Assembly (NCBI GenBank): GCA_028284045.1
Contig: JANQSN010000031.1
Span: 1-46,632 of the forward strand
Length of the DNA stretch: 46,632 nucleotides
Direction of reading: 5' to 3'
Source: Alphaproteobacteria bacterium
GTDB lineage: Bacteria > Pseudomonadota > Alphaproteobacteria > DSM-16000 > Inquilinaceae
A program made the position numbers and the translations under genes. The notes beneath the pieces are model-generated. The model saw only the letters and a list, made by a program, of their open reading frames with translations. It was not told where the DNA came from and made no database searches. The stretch's first letter is position 1, and every line of letters starts with the position of its first letter. Shown one piece after another: positions 16,078 to 23,572 of the stretch.

Positions 16078-17304
16078 ATGGCGGCAGTTCTATCCGGCCT
16101 TCGGGTCGTCGAAGGCTCGGCCTTCGTGGCAATGCCGCTGGGCGGCATGACGCTGGCCCAGCTCGGCGCCGACGTCATTCGCTTCGACCCGATCGGCGGC
16201 GGGCTGGACGCCAAGCGCTGGCCGATCGACCTGTCCAGCGGCAAGAGCCTGTTCTGGGCCGGCCTCAACAAGGGCAAGCGGTCGATCGCCGTGGACTTCC
16301 GCAAGCCGGCGGGCCAGGAGCTGCTGACCCGGCTGATCAGCGCCCCCGGCGACGACGGCGGACTGTTCCTGACCAATTTCCCGGCGCGCGGCTGGCTCGG
16401 CTACGAGCGGCTGAAGAGCCACCGGGAAGACTTGATCATGGTCAACCTGGTCGGCCGGCGCGACGGCCGGTCGGAAGTCGACTACACCGTCAACCCCCAG
16501 GTCGGCTTTCCGCTGGTCACCGGCCCGCGCATCTGGTCGCGCCCGGTCAACCATCTGCTGCCGGCCTGGGACTGCATCGCCGGCCAGATGAGCCTGGTCG
16601 GCCTCCTGGCCGCGGAGCGCCACCGCCGGCTGACCGGCGAAGGCCAGCTTGTCCGCCTGGCGCTGAAGGATGTGGCGCTGGCGATGCTAGGCAATCTCGG
16701 CATCATCGGCGAGGTCGGGGTGAACGACGCCGACCGGCCGAAGGACGGCAACTATCTCTACGGCGCCTATGGCCGCGACTTCGGCACGCTGGACGGCCGG
16801 CGGATCATGGTGGTCGGCCTGACCCCGGGCCAGTGGTCGAGCCTGCGCAAGGCCACCGGCCTCGGCGAGGAGCTGGACATGCTGGGGCGCAAGCTCGGCC
16901 TCGACCTCAACGACGAGGGCAACCGCTTCCGCGCCCGCCGCCAGATCACCGCGGTGCTGGAGCCGTGGTTCGAGACCCGGCTGCTCGCCGAGATCCGCGA
17001 GATCTTCGACCGCGAGGGCGTCACCTGGGCGGAGTACCACACCGTCCGCGAGGTGATCGAGAAGGACCCCGACTGCTCCACAGCCAACGAGATGTTCGAA
17101 GAGGTCGAACATCCGGGCGTGGGTTCCTATCTGATGCCGGGGTCGCCGATCGACTTCGGCATGCTCGACCGGCTGCCGGTGCGCCGCGCGCCGGAGCTGG
17201 GCGAGCATACCGACGAAATCCTGCTGGACGTGCTGGGCATGTCCGAAGGCGAGGTCGGCCGCCTGCACGACAGCGCGGTGATCGCTGGCCCGCGCGGTCG
17301 CTGA
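16078..17304 (+). CDS. mct: Family III CoA-transferase, 2-methylfumaryl-CoA isomerase (Mct)-like
   Basis: 408-residue CaiB/BaiF enzyme. Known Mct moves CoA within mesaconyl-CoA from C1 to C4 in the 3-hydroxypropionate bicycle. The sequence reads like that subgroup: LRVVEGSAFVAMPLGGMTLA, ADVIRFDPIGGGLD, FWAGLNKGKRSIAVD, and NHLLPAWDCIAGQ, where Asp165 is at the usual catalytic aspartate position. GGGGAGGA precedes the ATG. The gene stands alone: mcl, mch and meh, its usual partners, are not in the window. A terminator-like hairpin follows, then sbtA. Assignment to family III is certain; the exact substrate is inferred from resemblance. Confidence 0.75.
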   Translation: MAAVLSGLRVVEGSAFVAMPLGGMTLAQLGADVIRFDPIGGGLDAKRWPIDLSSGKSLFWAGLNKGKRSIAVDFRKPAGQELLTRLISAPGDDGGLFLTNFPARGWLGYERLKSHREDLIMVNLVGRRDGRSEVDYTVNPQVGFPLVTGPRIWSRPVNHLLPAWDCIAGQMSLVGLLAAERHRRLTGEGQLVRLALKDVALAMLGNLGIIGEVGVNDADRPKDGNYLYGAYGRDFGTLDGRRIMVVGLTPGQWSSLRKATGLGEELDMLGRKLGLDLNDEGNRFRARRQITAVLEPWFETRLLAEIREIFDREGVTWAEYHTVREVIEKDPDCSTANEMFEEVEHPGVGSYLMPGSPIDFGMLDRLPVRRAPELGEHTDEILLDVLGMSEGEVGRLHDSAVIAGPRGR

Positions 17305-17313
17305 GGCCGCAAC

Positions 17314-17343
17314 GGCCCCGGTCTCGCCGCCGGGGCCTTCTGT
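17314..17343 (+). terminator. Terminator-like hairpin after the Mct-like gene
   Basis: GGCCCCGG (17314-17321) pairs perfectly with CCGGGGCC (17330-17337) around an eight-base loop, and TTCTGT follows. It begins 9 bases after the stop codon. The T-run is short, so termination may be partial. Confidence 0.55.
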
Positions 17344-17438
17344 CGAGATCGACGGGTTCGGGACCGCCGGCGCCTGCGGCCGGCCGCTTGCTGGCGCGCG
17401 GCCGGCAACGCGGGTAGAGACGAGAGGGTCGCGGATTC

Positions 17439-18446
17439 ATGGACGTGCTGCTCGATTTCGGCGCCAAGCTGGTCAACCAGCTTCAAGCCCCGGCGCTGGC
17501 CTTCCTGATCGGCGGCATGGTCGTGGCGGCGCTGGGCAGCCGCCTGCAGATCCCCAACGCGATCTACCAGTTCATCGTGTTCATGCTGCTGATGCGCATC
17601 GGCATCAACGGCGGCATGGAAATCCGCGAGGCCGACCTCACCGCCATGGTGCTGCCGGCGCTGGCGGCGGTGGTGCTCGGCCTGGCGATCGTGCTGATCG
17701 GCACGCTGGTCTTCGCGATCCTGCCCGGTGTGCGCAAGGAGGACGGCATCGCCACCGCGGGCCTGTTCGGCGCCGTCAGCGCCTCGACGCTGGCCGCCGC
17801 GGCCCTGCTTTTGGAAGAGGAGGGGTTGGCCTATGAGGGCTGGGCGCCCGCGCTCTACCCCTTCATGGACATCCCGGCGCTGGTGCTGGCGATTGTCCTG
17901 GCCGGCGTCCACCGCACCCGCCAGCAGGAGGGCGCGGACGCCAAGGTGCGGATCTGGCCGATCGTCAAGGAGAGCCTGCAGGGTTCCGCCCTGTCGGCCT
18001 TGCTCTTGGGCCTGGCGCTCGGCCTCCTGACACGCCCCGACCGGGTGTTCGACAGCTTCTACGACCCGCTGTTCCGCGGCCTCCTGTCGATCCTCATGCT
18101 GATCATGGGCATCGAGGCCTATGCCCGGCTGAAGGAGCTGCGCAAGGTCGCCCACTGGTATGCGGTCTATGCCGTCGTGGCGCCGATCACCCATGGCTTC
18201 CTGGGCTTCGGGCTCGGCTATGTCGCCTATGTGCTGGTGGGCTTCAGCCCGGGCGGCGTGGTGCTGTTGGCGGTGATGGCGGCCTCAAGCTCCGACATCT
18301 CCGGCCCGCCGACGCTGCGCGCCGGCATCCCGACGGCCAACCCGTCCTCCTATATCGGGGCGTCCACCAGCCTCGGCACACCGGTCGCGATCGCCGTGTG
18401 CATACCCTTGTTCATCGCGCTGGCGGAGGTGGTGTTCCCCGTATAG
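17439..18446 (+). CDS. sbtA: SbtA-type sodium-dependent bicarbonate transporter
   Basis: 335-residue membrane protein with about ten helices. It is close to cyanobacterial SbtA over its whole length: LGSRLQIPNAIYQFIVFMLL, the conserved GLFGAVSASTLAAAALLLEE, ALYPFMDIPALVLAIVLA, and the second symmetry half SSSDISGPPTLRAGIPTANP with GASTSLGTPVAIA. These two halves line the Na+ and HCO3- sites in SbtA. The cytoplasmic loop between them is short. An SbtB-like PII gene lies convergent, six bases away. Bicarbonate import could serve a carboxylase; none is encoded in the window. Confidence 0.93.
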   Translation: MDVLLDFGAKLVNQLQAPALAFLIGGMVVAALGSRLQIPNAIYQFIVFMLLMRIGINGGMEIREADLTAMVLPALAAVVLGLAIVLIGTLVFAILPGVRKEDGIATAGLFGAVSASTLAAAALLLEEEGLAYEGWAPALYPFMDIPALVLAIVLAGVHRTRQQEGADAKVRIWPIVKESLQGSALSALLLGLALGLLTRPDRVFDSFYDPLFRGLLSILMLIMGIEAYARLKELRKVAHWYAVYAVVAPITHGFLGFGLGYVAYVLVGFSPGGVVLLAVMAASSSDISGPPTLRAGIPTANPSSYIGASTSLGTPVAIAVCIPLFIALAEVVFPV

Positions 18447-18452
18447 GGGGCC

Positions 18453-18785
18453 TCAGGCCTCGGGATCCTTGGCGAATTTCCGGGGCCGCAGCACCTCGAC
18501 ATCCTCCATATAGGTGATGCCGGAATAGTCCGCGAAGTACTGGGCGGCCACCTCGTCGGCGATGCGGTTGGCCACCGCTTCGCTCGACGTGATCACCTCG
18601 ACCTTCACATTGGTGAACTCGTCGACGATGCCCAGCCGGTCGGCGGGCCGCAGATTGCGCCGGCCCTTGCCGCCCGCGGCGACCACCGTATAGCCGGTGC
18701 CGCCGCAGCGCTCGATGATCTGCGCGACGCCGGGGAGGATCAGCTTCTCCGTAATGATCACGATTTTCTTGGCCCTGTGCGCCAT
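18453..18785 (-). CDS. sbtB: SbtB-type PII-like regulator
   Basis: 110-residue PII-superfamily protein. In cyanobacteria SbtB trimers bind adenyl nucleotides including cAMP and control SbtA. Resemblance covers the T-loop (VVAAGGKGRRNLRPADRLG, 34-52), the segment VDEFTNVKVEVIT and the C-terminal AQYFADYSGITYMEDVEVL. The redox-sensitive C-terminal CGPEGC of many cyanobacterial SbtB proteins is absent; the chain ends KFAKDPEA. Unlike the usual tandem sbtAB operon, the gene is convergent with sbtA, so it must be transcribed separately, from the region shared with the divergent Tudor-like gene. Confidence 0.9.
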   Translation of the reverse strand: MAHRAKKIVIITEKLILPGVAQIIERCGGTGYTVVAAGGKGRRNLRPADRLGIVDEFTNVKVEVITSSEAVANRIADEVAAQYFADYSGITYMEDVEVLRPRKFAKDPEA

Positions 18786-18953
18786 CGCTTGTCCCTCTTC
18801 GATCCGGACCCTGGTTCCCGCCGTCCGCGCCGGCAGTCAAGCCGGCAGAGGGCGTGAGCGCAAGCCGGCTCGATCGGGCCTTTCGCCGGGCGGCCCACCA
18901 AGCGATAGTCAGGAAACTAATCGGTCAACCTGAGCCGGAGGGAGGGATCATCC

Positions 18954-19409
18954 ATGACGAGAGCCACGACAGGCGGACCGGTGTGGCTGGCGGCGCTGGC
19001 GCTGGCCGCAGCCCTGCTGCTGCCGGCGGCGGCCGCGGCCCAGGACAAGCCGGACTGCTACGCCGGAAACATCGTCGAAGTGGAATGGAACGGTCAGTGG
19101 TATCGGACGGAGGTGCTGGACGTCGCCCGCCCCGACGGCACCTGCCCGATCACCTATATCGGCTACGACAGCAGTTGGGACGAGGCCGTGCAGCCGGCGC
19201 GCCTGCGGGCCATCGCCGGCACGGGCGAGGTCCCCAAGGCCAGTCTGTGCAACCCCGGTACCGCGGTGGGCGTGGAATGGCAGGGAAGCTGGTACGAAGG
19301 CCGGGTGCTGGAGGGGCCGCGCCCCGACGGCCTGTGCTACATCACCTATGTCGGCTGGTCGTCGTCCTGGGACGAATGGGTGACGCCCGAACGGCTGCGC
19401 GCGCCCTGA
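18954..19409 (+). CDS. Secreted protein with two Tudor/agenet-like repeats
   Basis: 151 residues: a signal peptide (MTRATTGGPVWLAALALAAA onward, cleavage likely after AAAAAQ at about 30) and two 46-residue repeats. Repeat 1 (about 40-87) is VEVEWNGQWYRTEVL, DGTCPITYIGYDSSWDEAV. Repeat 2 (about 104-150) is VGVEWQGSWYEGRVL, DGLCYITYVGWSSSWDEWV. The aromatic W-x-WY and SSWDE pattern is that of Tudor-knot/agenet domains. Each repeat carries one Cys pair (35/64 and 99/128) that could form a disulfide outside the cytoplasm. GGAGGG lies seven bases before the ATG. Ligand is unknown. The 3' end overlaps a convergent small gene by 64 bases. Confidence 0.85.
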   Translation: MTRATTGGPVWLAALALAAALLLPAAAAAQDKPDCYAGNIVEVEWNGQWYRTEVLDVARPDGTCPITYIGYDSSWDEAVQPARLRAIAGTGEVPKASLCNPGTAVGVEWQGSWYEGRVLEGPRPDGLCYITYVGWSSSWDEWVTPERLRAP

Positions 19410-19537
19410 GCCGCCGCATCGCGCGCCCGGTCTTCGGCCTGCGACCGGCGGACCGAGCGGAGCTGCCAGACGCCGAACGCGATCACCGCGCCGAAGACCA
19501 TCAGCAGCTCGATCAGGACGATCGTCGAGGACGCCAT
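19346..19537 (-). CDS. Tiny single-helix membrane protein, copy 2
   Basis: 63 residues: one membrane helix (STIVLIELLMVFGAVIAFGV, about 4-23), then a basic flank QLRSVRRSQ and a hydrophilic tail. It starts one base after the stop of the similar gene at 19539-19682 and shares with it the pattern VLxELLxxFGxxIA followed by Arg pairs, so the two look like paralogues. Its last 21 codons overlap the convergent Tudor-like gene. It is probably the last gene of the xre-azlC-azlD operon. Function unknown. Confidence 0.6.
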   Translation of the reverse strand: MASSTIVLIELLMVFGAVIAFGVWQLRSVRRSQAEDRARDAAAQGARSRSGVTHSSQDDDQPT

Positions 19538-19538
19538 C

Positions 19539-19682
19539 TCAGTCCGCGCCGCCGTCGCTTTGCGACCCCGGTTCTTGCGACCGCTCGCGCTCGCGGCGGC
19601 GCTCCCGATAGGTGAAGTAGTACATCACCGCGATGCCGCCGCCGAAGAAGAACAGCAGCTCCAACAGCACATAGGTGTCCAT
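19539..19682 (-). CDS. Tiny single-helix membrane protein, copy 1
   Basis: 47 residues: YVLLELLFFFGGGIAVMYYF (4-23) as one membrane helix, then the charged RERRRERERS and a polar tail. It begins 29 bases after azlD and is followed after one base by the related small protein. The N-terminus is short, so N-out, C-in is the likely topology by the positive-inside rule. Length and hydrophobicity recall small accessory subunits of membrane complexes; no specific partner can be named. Confidence 0.65.
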   Translation of the reverse strand: MDTYVLLELLFFFGGGIAVMYYFTYRERRRERERSQEPGSQSDGGAD

Positions 19683-19711
19683 CGTCCGCGCCTCCCCCCA
19701 ATCCCGGCCGG

Positions 19712-20053
19712 TCAGCCCGCCGCGCCGGTCAGCGCCACCAGAACGGCCATGACGGCGATACCGGCGGCGACGCCGGCCAGCACCCGCCGGCCGGCAAGAT
19801 ACCAGACCGCCACACCCGCCGCCGTCGCCCCCAGCCGGGCCCACAGCGGCGTCTCCGCCAGCACGCCGAGCGGCAGGACGATCATCCGCGCGATCACCGC
19901 CGCCAGCAGCGCGTAGGCGACGCAAGCCACCCACGCGATCACCCGGCCCTCGGGATCGATGCGGCCGGCCACCACGACGCCGAGCGCCCGCCACCCATAG
20001 GTGACCAGGGCGCCGATCGCCAGCGCCGCCAGGGCGTAGCCCGGCTCGATCAC
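19712..20053 (-). CDS. azlD: AzlD-type branched-chain amino acid exporter subunit
   Basis: 113-residue membrane protein with about four helices (ALAALAIGALVTYGWRALGV, VACVAYALLAAVIARMIVL, and a C-terminal hydrophobic half). AzlD is the small partner of AzlC in two-component branched-chain amino acid exporters. The TYGWRALG segment near the start corresponds to the AzlD TYxxRxxG motif. The GTG at 20053 overlaps the azlC stop (GTGA), so translation is coupled and the pairing is clear. Confidence 0.85.
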   Translation of the reverse strand: MIEPGYALAALAIGALVTYGWRALGVVVAGRIDPEGRVIAWVACVAYALLAAVIARMIVLPLGVLAETPLWARLGATAAGVAVWYLAGRRVLAGVAAGIAVMAVLVALTGAAG

Positions 20054-20817
20054 TCGCCGGCGGGCTCCCCGCCCGTCCGCGCGGGCGGCGGCGGCCAGCG
20101 CCGCTCCACCCCATAGGCCAGCGTGCCGGCCGCGAGACCCGCGACCAGAAGGCCCCAGTCCGGGTTCGCCAGGTGCAAGGCAGGCCCCAGACCCGCGCCG
20201 GCCAGCAGGGCGACCACCCGCGACGGCCGCGTCGTCTCCTCCACCAACAACAGAAGGAAGTAGATCGGATTGAGAAAGACCAAGGCCAGCGATACCGACG
20301 GCGGCAGCGCCGCCGCGGCGGCGTAGCCCAGCGCCGTCGCCGCCAGCGAGGCGCCCCACAGCGTGGTGCCGAAGCCGACCAGATAGGCCAGCCGCGCCTC
20401 CACCGGCAGCGACGGCACCCGCCGCATGGTGAAGATCCACGAGGTGACGGCGATCAGATGGGCGGCCAGAAACAGCTTCCAACGCGCCACCCCGGGCCCG
20501 GCGAGCCGCGGCACCAGCGTGACCACCAGCGGCAAGAGCCGCGCATTGGTCAGGCCGACCGCCAGCCCGATCAGCAGCAGCGACGCGCCGGCCGCCGCCA
20601 TCTCCACGGCGACCACCTGGCCCGGCAAGGCCCAGCCGGTCAGCGTGGAGAACAGCGCGAGCGAAAGATCCAGCTCGCTGGCCCGCACCAGCGAGCCGAA
20701 GCCGAAGAAGCTGGCCATCAGCACCACGACGGGCGCGCCGATCGCGTCACGCACACCGAGCGTCAGCGCCGACGGCCGGTCCCACCGCCCGCCGGCCGTG
20801 CCGTCGCCGGCGGTCAT
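20050..20817 (-). CDS. azlC: AzlC-family branched-chain amino acid exporter subunit
   Basis: 255 residues. After a hydrophilic N-terminus, LGVRDAIGAPVVVLMASFFGFG is the AzlC start (compare GxRxxxPxxxGxxxFG), followed by helices with LTNARLLPLVVTLVPRL and FLAAHLIAVTSWIF. The family exports branched-chain or related amino acids and analogues. The ATG overlaps the stop of the XRE regulator (ATGA) and its stop overlaps azlD. The C-terminal PPPPARTGGEPAGE tail is family-atypical and unstructured. Confidence 0.87.
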   Translation of the reverse strand: MTAGDGTAGGRWDRPSALTLGVRDAIGAPVVVLMASFFGFGSLVRASELDLSLALFSTLTGWALPGQVVAVEMAAAGASLLLIGLAVGLTNARLLPLVVTLVPRLAGPGVARWKLFLAAHLIAVTSWIFTMRRVPSLPVEARLAYLVGFGTTLWGASLAATALGYAAAAALPPSVSLALVFLNPIYFLLLLVEETTRPSRVVALLAGAGLGPALHLANPDWGLLVAGLAAGTLAYGVERRWPPPPARTGGEPAGE

Positions 20818-21677
20818 GGAGTGTCGCCGAGGCGGTCGGCGAGGTCGGTGAGCAGGGCCGGCACATCCGGCGGCTGCACGACGGCGCCGCGGATCAGGTC
20901 GTCGAACTGCTCGGTCAGCGCCCGGATATGCTCGGTGGTGGAGAAGACGAAGAACATCTGTCCGAGATAGACCGCCGCGCGCAGCGGGCCGAAGATGGTG
21001 ACGGGGACGGCGAAGCGCTCCAGCCCGTCATAGAGGAACCACCGGAAGGTCGGGTAGAGCTCGCGCGTCAGGTCTGCCATGTGCCGAAGCTGGCTCGCCC
21101 GCACATCAGCCGGCAGGCCGGACCAGATGCCCTCGCCGCGGGCGAAGCCCTCGACGGTCTGGATCGCGGTGCAGGCCTCCATGTCGGTTTCCGGCCGGCG
21201 CTGATAGGCCAGCGTGCGGGCCGTGGCCTCCAGCCCGCGCTCCGGCGTGCGCGCCGCGGAGCTGCCCAGCTCGTAGCGGGTCACCGCGTCCATCTTCAGA
21301 AGATCCGGCAGGCTCGACGGCACATAGCGGATCTTGTAGCCGGCGGCCTCCGCGTGCCAGCCGATGAGCTGCTCGTCGGACACCGCGCGGGCGTCGCGCT
21401 CGATGCTGGGGCCGGCCTCGGCGATGATGTCGGCGCCGATATGGCCACCCTCGCGGCTGAGCCCGAGCAGCCAGTCGACGCTGACCTGACGCGCAGCGGC
21501 GATGGCGGCCAGGGTCTCCACCCGCGGCAGCCGGTCGTTGGCCGGCGACAGAAGCTGCGACAGCGTCGAGCGGTCCATGCCGACGGCGTGCGCGAAGGCG
21601 CTGCGGCCGAGCCCGCTGTCGGCGATCACCTGCTCCAGGCGGCGGCGAAACTGGTCAAGGAAGTCGCGGCGATCCAT
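20814..21677 (-). CDS. XRE-family transcriptional regulator with C-terminal sensing domain
   Basis: 287 residues. An N-terminal helix-turn-helix (about 8-70; SGLGRSAFAHAVGMDRSTLS then LPRVETLAAIAAARQVSVDWLLGLS) is followed by a roughly 200-residue domain with no named match that I recognise (KIRYVPSSLPDLLKMD, YPTFRWFLYDGLERFAVPVTIFGP). The ATG at 21677 is preferred to the GTG at 21686 because AAGGG sits at proper spacing. It is the first gene before azlC, with a four-base overlap, and probably controls that operon and itself. The divergent desaturase may also be a target: palindromes lie between them. Confidence 0.85.
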   Translation of the reverse strand: MDRRDFLDQFRRRLEQVIADSGLGRSAFAHAVGMDRSTLSQLLSPANDRLPRVETLAAIAAARQVSVDWLLGLSREGGHIGADIIAEAGPSIERDARAVSDEQLIGWHAEAAGYKIRYVPSSLPDLLKMDAVTRYELGSSAARTPERGLEATARTLAYQRRPETDMEACTAIQTVEGFARGEGIWSGLPADVRASQLRHMADLTRELYPTFRWFLYDGLERFAVPVTIFGPLRAAVYLGQMFFVFSTTEHIRALTEQFDDLIRGAVVQPPDVPALLTDLADRLGDTP

Positions 21678-21779
21678 GCCAACCACCCTTGCGCAAGCCG
21701 CCGACGGCCCGCAAGCGGCGTGATGCGGAACCGCGGCACGGTGCCGCGGGATCTCCCGCAGCCTGCCGAGAATGTGCGA

Positions 21780-21816
21780 TATATCCGATATAGTGCGTTT
21801 TCACATCTTGTAGATG
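21780..21816. promoter_or_regulatory. Two 13-base palindromes, candidate operators
   Basis: TATATCCGATATA (21780-21792) is a perfect palindrome around a central C, and CATCTTGTAGATG (21804-21816) is a perfect palindrome around TGT. Centres are 24 bases apart. Both are in a short, clearly AT-richer stretch between the divergent XRE regulator and desaturase genes, where a regulator would bind. An XRE protein is the natural candidate. Confidence 0.5.
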
Positions 21817-21871
21817 GAAATGTGCGCGTTCGCGCGTTGTCAGCACGGCTTTTCTGTATGATCTTCGTTGC

Positions 21872-22894
21872 GTGACGGATATACGCAATTTTTCAGTTTG
21901 GCCGATGACGTTGCTCAACCATGCGGATGTTTGGCCGGCGACGGGACGGCCCTGGGTCGGCGCCGCCGCGGCGCAGAAGGCCGAGAAGGTCGCCGTCGAA
22001 TGGCCGACCCTGGCGCTGGCGATCACGATCTACGGTGCCTGGGCGGCCCTGACGCTGCTGCACGACCATATCCCGTGGCCGCTTCTGGTCGCGCTGGGCG
22101 CCTGGACGGTCGCCTGGCACGGCTCGCTGCAGCATGAGACGATCCACGGCCACCCGACCCGCCGGCGCTGGCTGAATGCCGCCATCGGCTGGCCGCCCTT
22201 GGCGCTGTGGCTGCCGTATCCGCTCTATCGCAAGGCGCATCTGCTGCACCATCGCGACGGAAAACTGACCCATCCGCTGCAGGATCCGGAAAGCGTCTAT
22301 TGGCGCGCGGCCGACTGGCGGACGCTGCCGCGCTGGGTGCGCGGCATCCTGATGGCCAACCAGACGCTGCTGGGCCGCCTGACCCTCGGGCCGGCGGTGA
22401 TGGCGGTGCGGTGCTGGAGTGCCGCCGTCCGCGCGATCCGCGCCGGCGATCGCTGGCAGGCGCGCGTCTGGGCCGGACATGCGCTATCGGTCGCCGTCCT
22501 GGTGGCGTGGCTCGTCTGGGTGGCCGGCATGCCGCTATGGCTCTATGCCGTCGCCGTCGCCTGGCCGGGGGTGGCGCTGTCGCTGCTGCGGTCGTTCGCC
22601 GAGCACCGGGCACCGCGGGACGACGGGCAAGGCGCCACGGCGGCGGTGGTCCGCGCCCCGCTGGGCGGACTGCTGTTCCTGAACAACAATCTGCACACTG
22701 CGCACCACAAGCGCCCGGGCCTGGCGTGGTACCGGCTGCCCGCCGCCTTCCGGGCCGCCCCGTCGCGGCTGGGCGCTCTGGCGGCGGCCCGCGGCGCCGG
22801 CCTCTATCGCGGCTATGGCGAGGTCGCGCGCCGCTACCTGCTGCGCCCCATCGACCACCCGATCCATCCGGCGGATCGGGTCGGTGGCCGGTGA
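21872..22894 (+). CDS. Membrane fatty acid desaturase
   Basis: 340-residue di-iron membrane desaturase or related hydroxylase. The three His boxes are visible: HETIHGH (within WHGSLQHETIHGH), RKAHLLHH, and LHTAHH preceded by NNN. Hydrophobic helices precede the first box and lie between boxes two and three. The frame opens with GTG at 21872, overlapping the end of a five-codon ATG frame at 21858-21875; an ATG at 21905 is the alternative. Neither has a clear Shine-Dalgarno sequence. Substrate and position of the double bond cannot be read from the sequence. Divergent from the XRE regulator. Confidence 0.88.
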   Translation: MTDIRNFSVWPMTLLNHADVWPATGRPWVGAAAAQKAEKVAVEWPTLALAITIYGAWAALTLLHDHIPWPLLVALGAWTVAWHGSLQHETIHGHPTRRRWLNAAIGWPPLALWLPYPLYRKAHLLHHRDGKLTHPLQDPESVYWRAADWRTLPRWVRGILMANQTLLGRLTLGPAVMAVRCWSAAVRAIRAGDRWQARVWAGHALSVAVLVAWLVWVAGMPLWLYAVAVAWPGVALSLLRSFAEHRAPRDDGQGATAAVVRAPLGGLLFLNNNLHTAHHKRPGLAWYRLPAAFRAAPSRLGALAAARGAGLYRGYGEVARRYLLRPIDHPIHPADRVGGR

Positions 22895-22918
22895 TCTTCA
22901 ATCATCACCGCGGAACCG

Positions 22919-23572
22919 CTAAACGCGCCCGGCTTCCTTCGCCGCGTTCGTCAGTTGGGCTACCAAGCAGGCGTCCAGTATTTCCTCGATCTTCGAGACA
23001 TCGATTTCTTCTGAGTTGCGCCAGACGGCATCCGCCGCCTCAAGCGCGCCGTAGTACGGTAATTTATTCTGCGATATCTGATCGGGTATCGTCGGTGACC
23101 CAGGCAGCAGGCTGTTCAGTTTCACGCTGAGGGCGATATACGATGCAATCCGTGACGTCCTACCGTTTCCGTCTGCGAATGGGTGAATCCAGTTGATCTT
23201 CCATAAGAGATATGATGCCAGATAGAGGGCCGATTTTTCTTCCCAGTTCTTATCTACATGATCGCACATCATGGCCACTTCTTCCGCGACCATGAATGCG
23301 GCCGGCGGCTCATGCCTACTTCCTTCGATGGCGACGGGCGTATTGCGGTATGTGCCCGCCATCTGATGAATGCCCTCCAACGCAGCGGCATTCAACTGAA
23401 GCAGGTGGGAGGGCCGCAATCGGAAGGGGCGCTCTCGGTCATGCACGTGCTGCCTAATGATCTCCATGGCCAAAGAGAATTGTCTCCGGCCATTCTCTAC
23501 CTCTCTTCGCGCCTTCTCCTCGGCGTCGGTGATCAGCTCCAGCGGTTGCGACTTGCTGAACCGATCAATCAT
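22919..23572 (-). CDS. Fic-domain protein (likely AMP-transferase toxin)
   Basis: 217 residues. The Fic active-site motif is intact: HPFADGNGRTSR (130-141), with catalytic His130. The flap strand that docks targets reads AGTYRNTPVAI (72-82). The chain lacks an obvious inhibitory helix of its own, as in class I Fic proteins that rely on a separate antitoxin. The ATG at 23572 overlaps the upstream small gene by eight bases. The region is visibly AT-richer than its neighbours and the codon use differs, which suggests recent acquisition. Fic toxins typically adenylylate topoisomerases or other targets; this one's target is unknown. Confidence 0.9.
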   Translation of the reverse strand: MIDRFSKSQPLELITDAEEKARREVENGRRQFSLAMEIIRQHVHDRERPFRLRPSHLLQLNAAALEGIHQMAGTYRNTPVAIEGSRHEPPAAFMVAEEVAMMCDHVDKNWEEKSALYLASYLLWKINWIHPFADGNGRTSRIASYIALSVKLNSLLPGSPTIPDQISQNKLPYYGALEAADAVWRNSEEIDVSKIEEILDACLVAQLTNAAKEAGRV

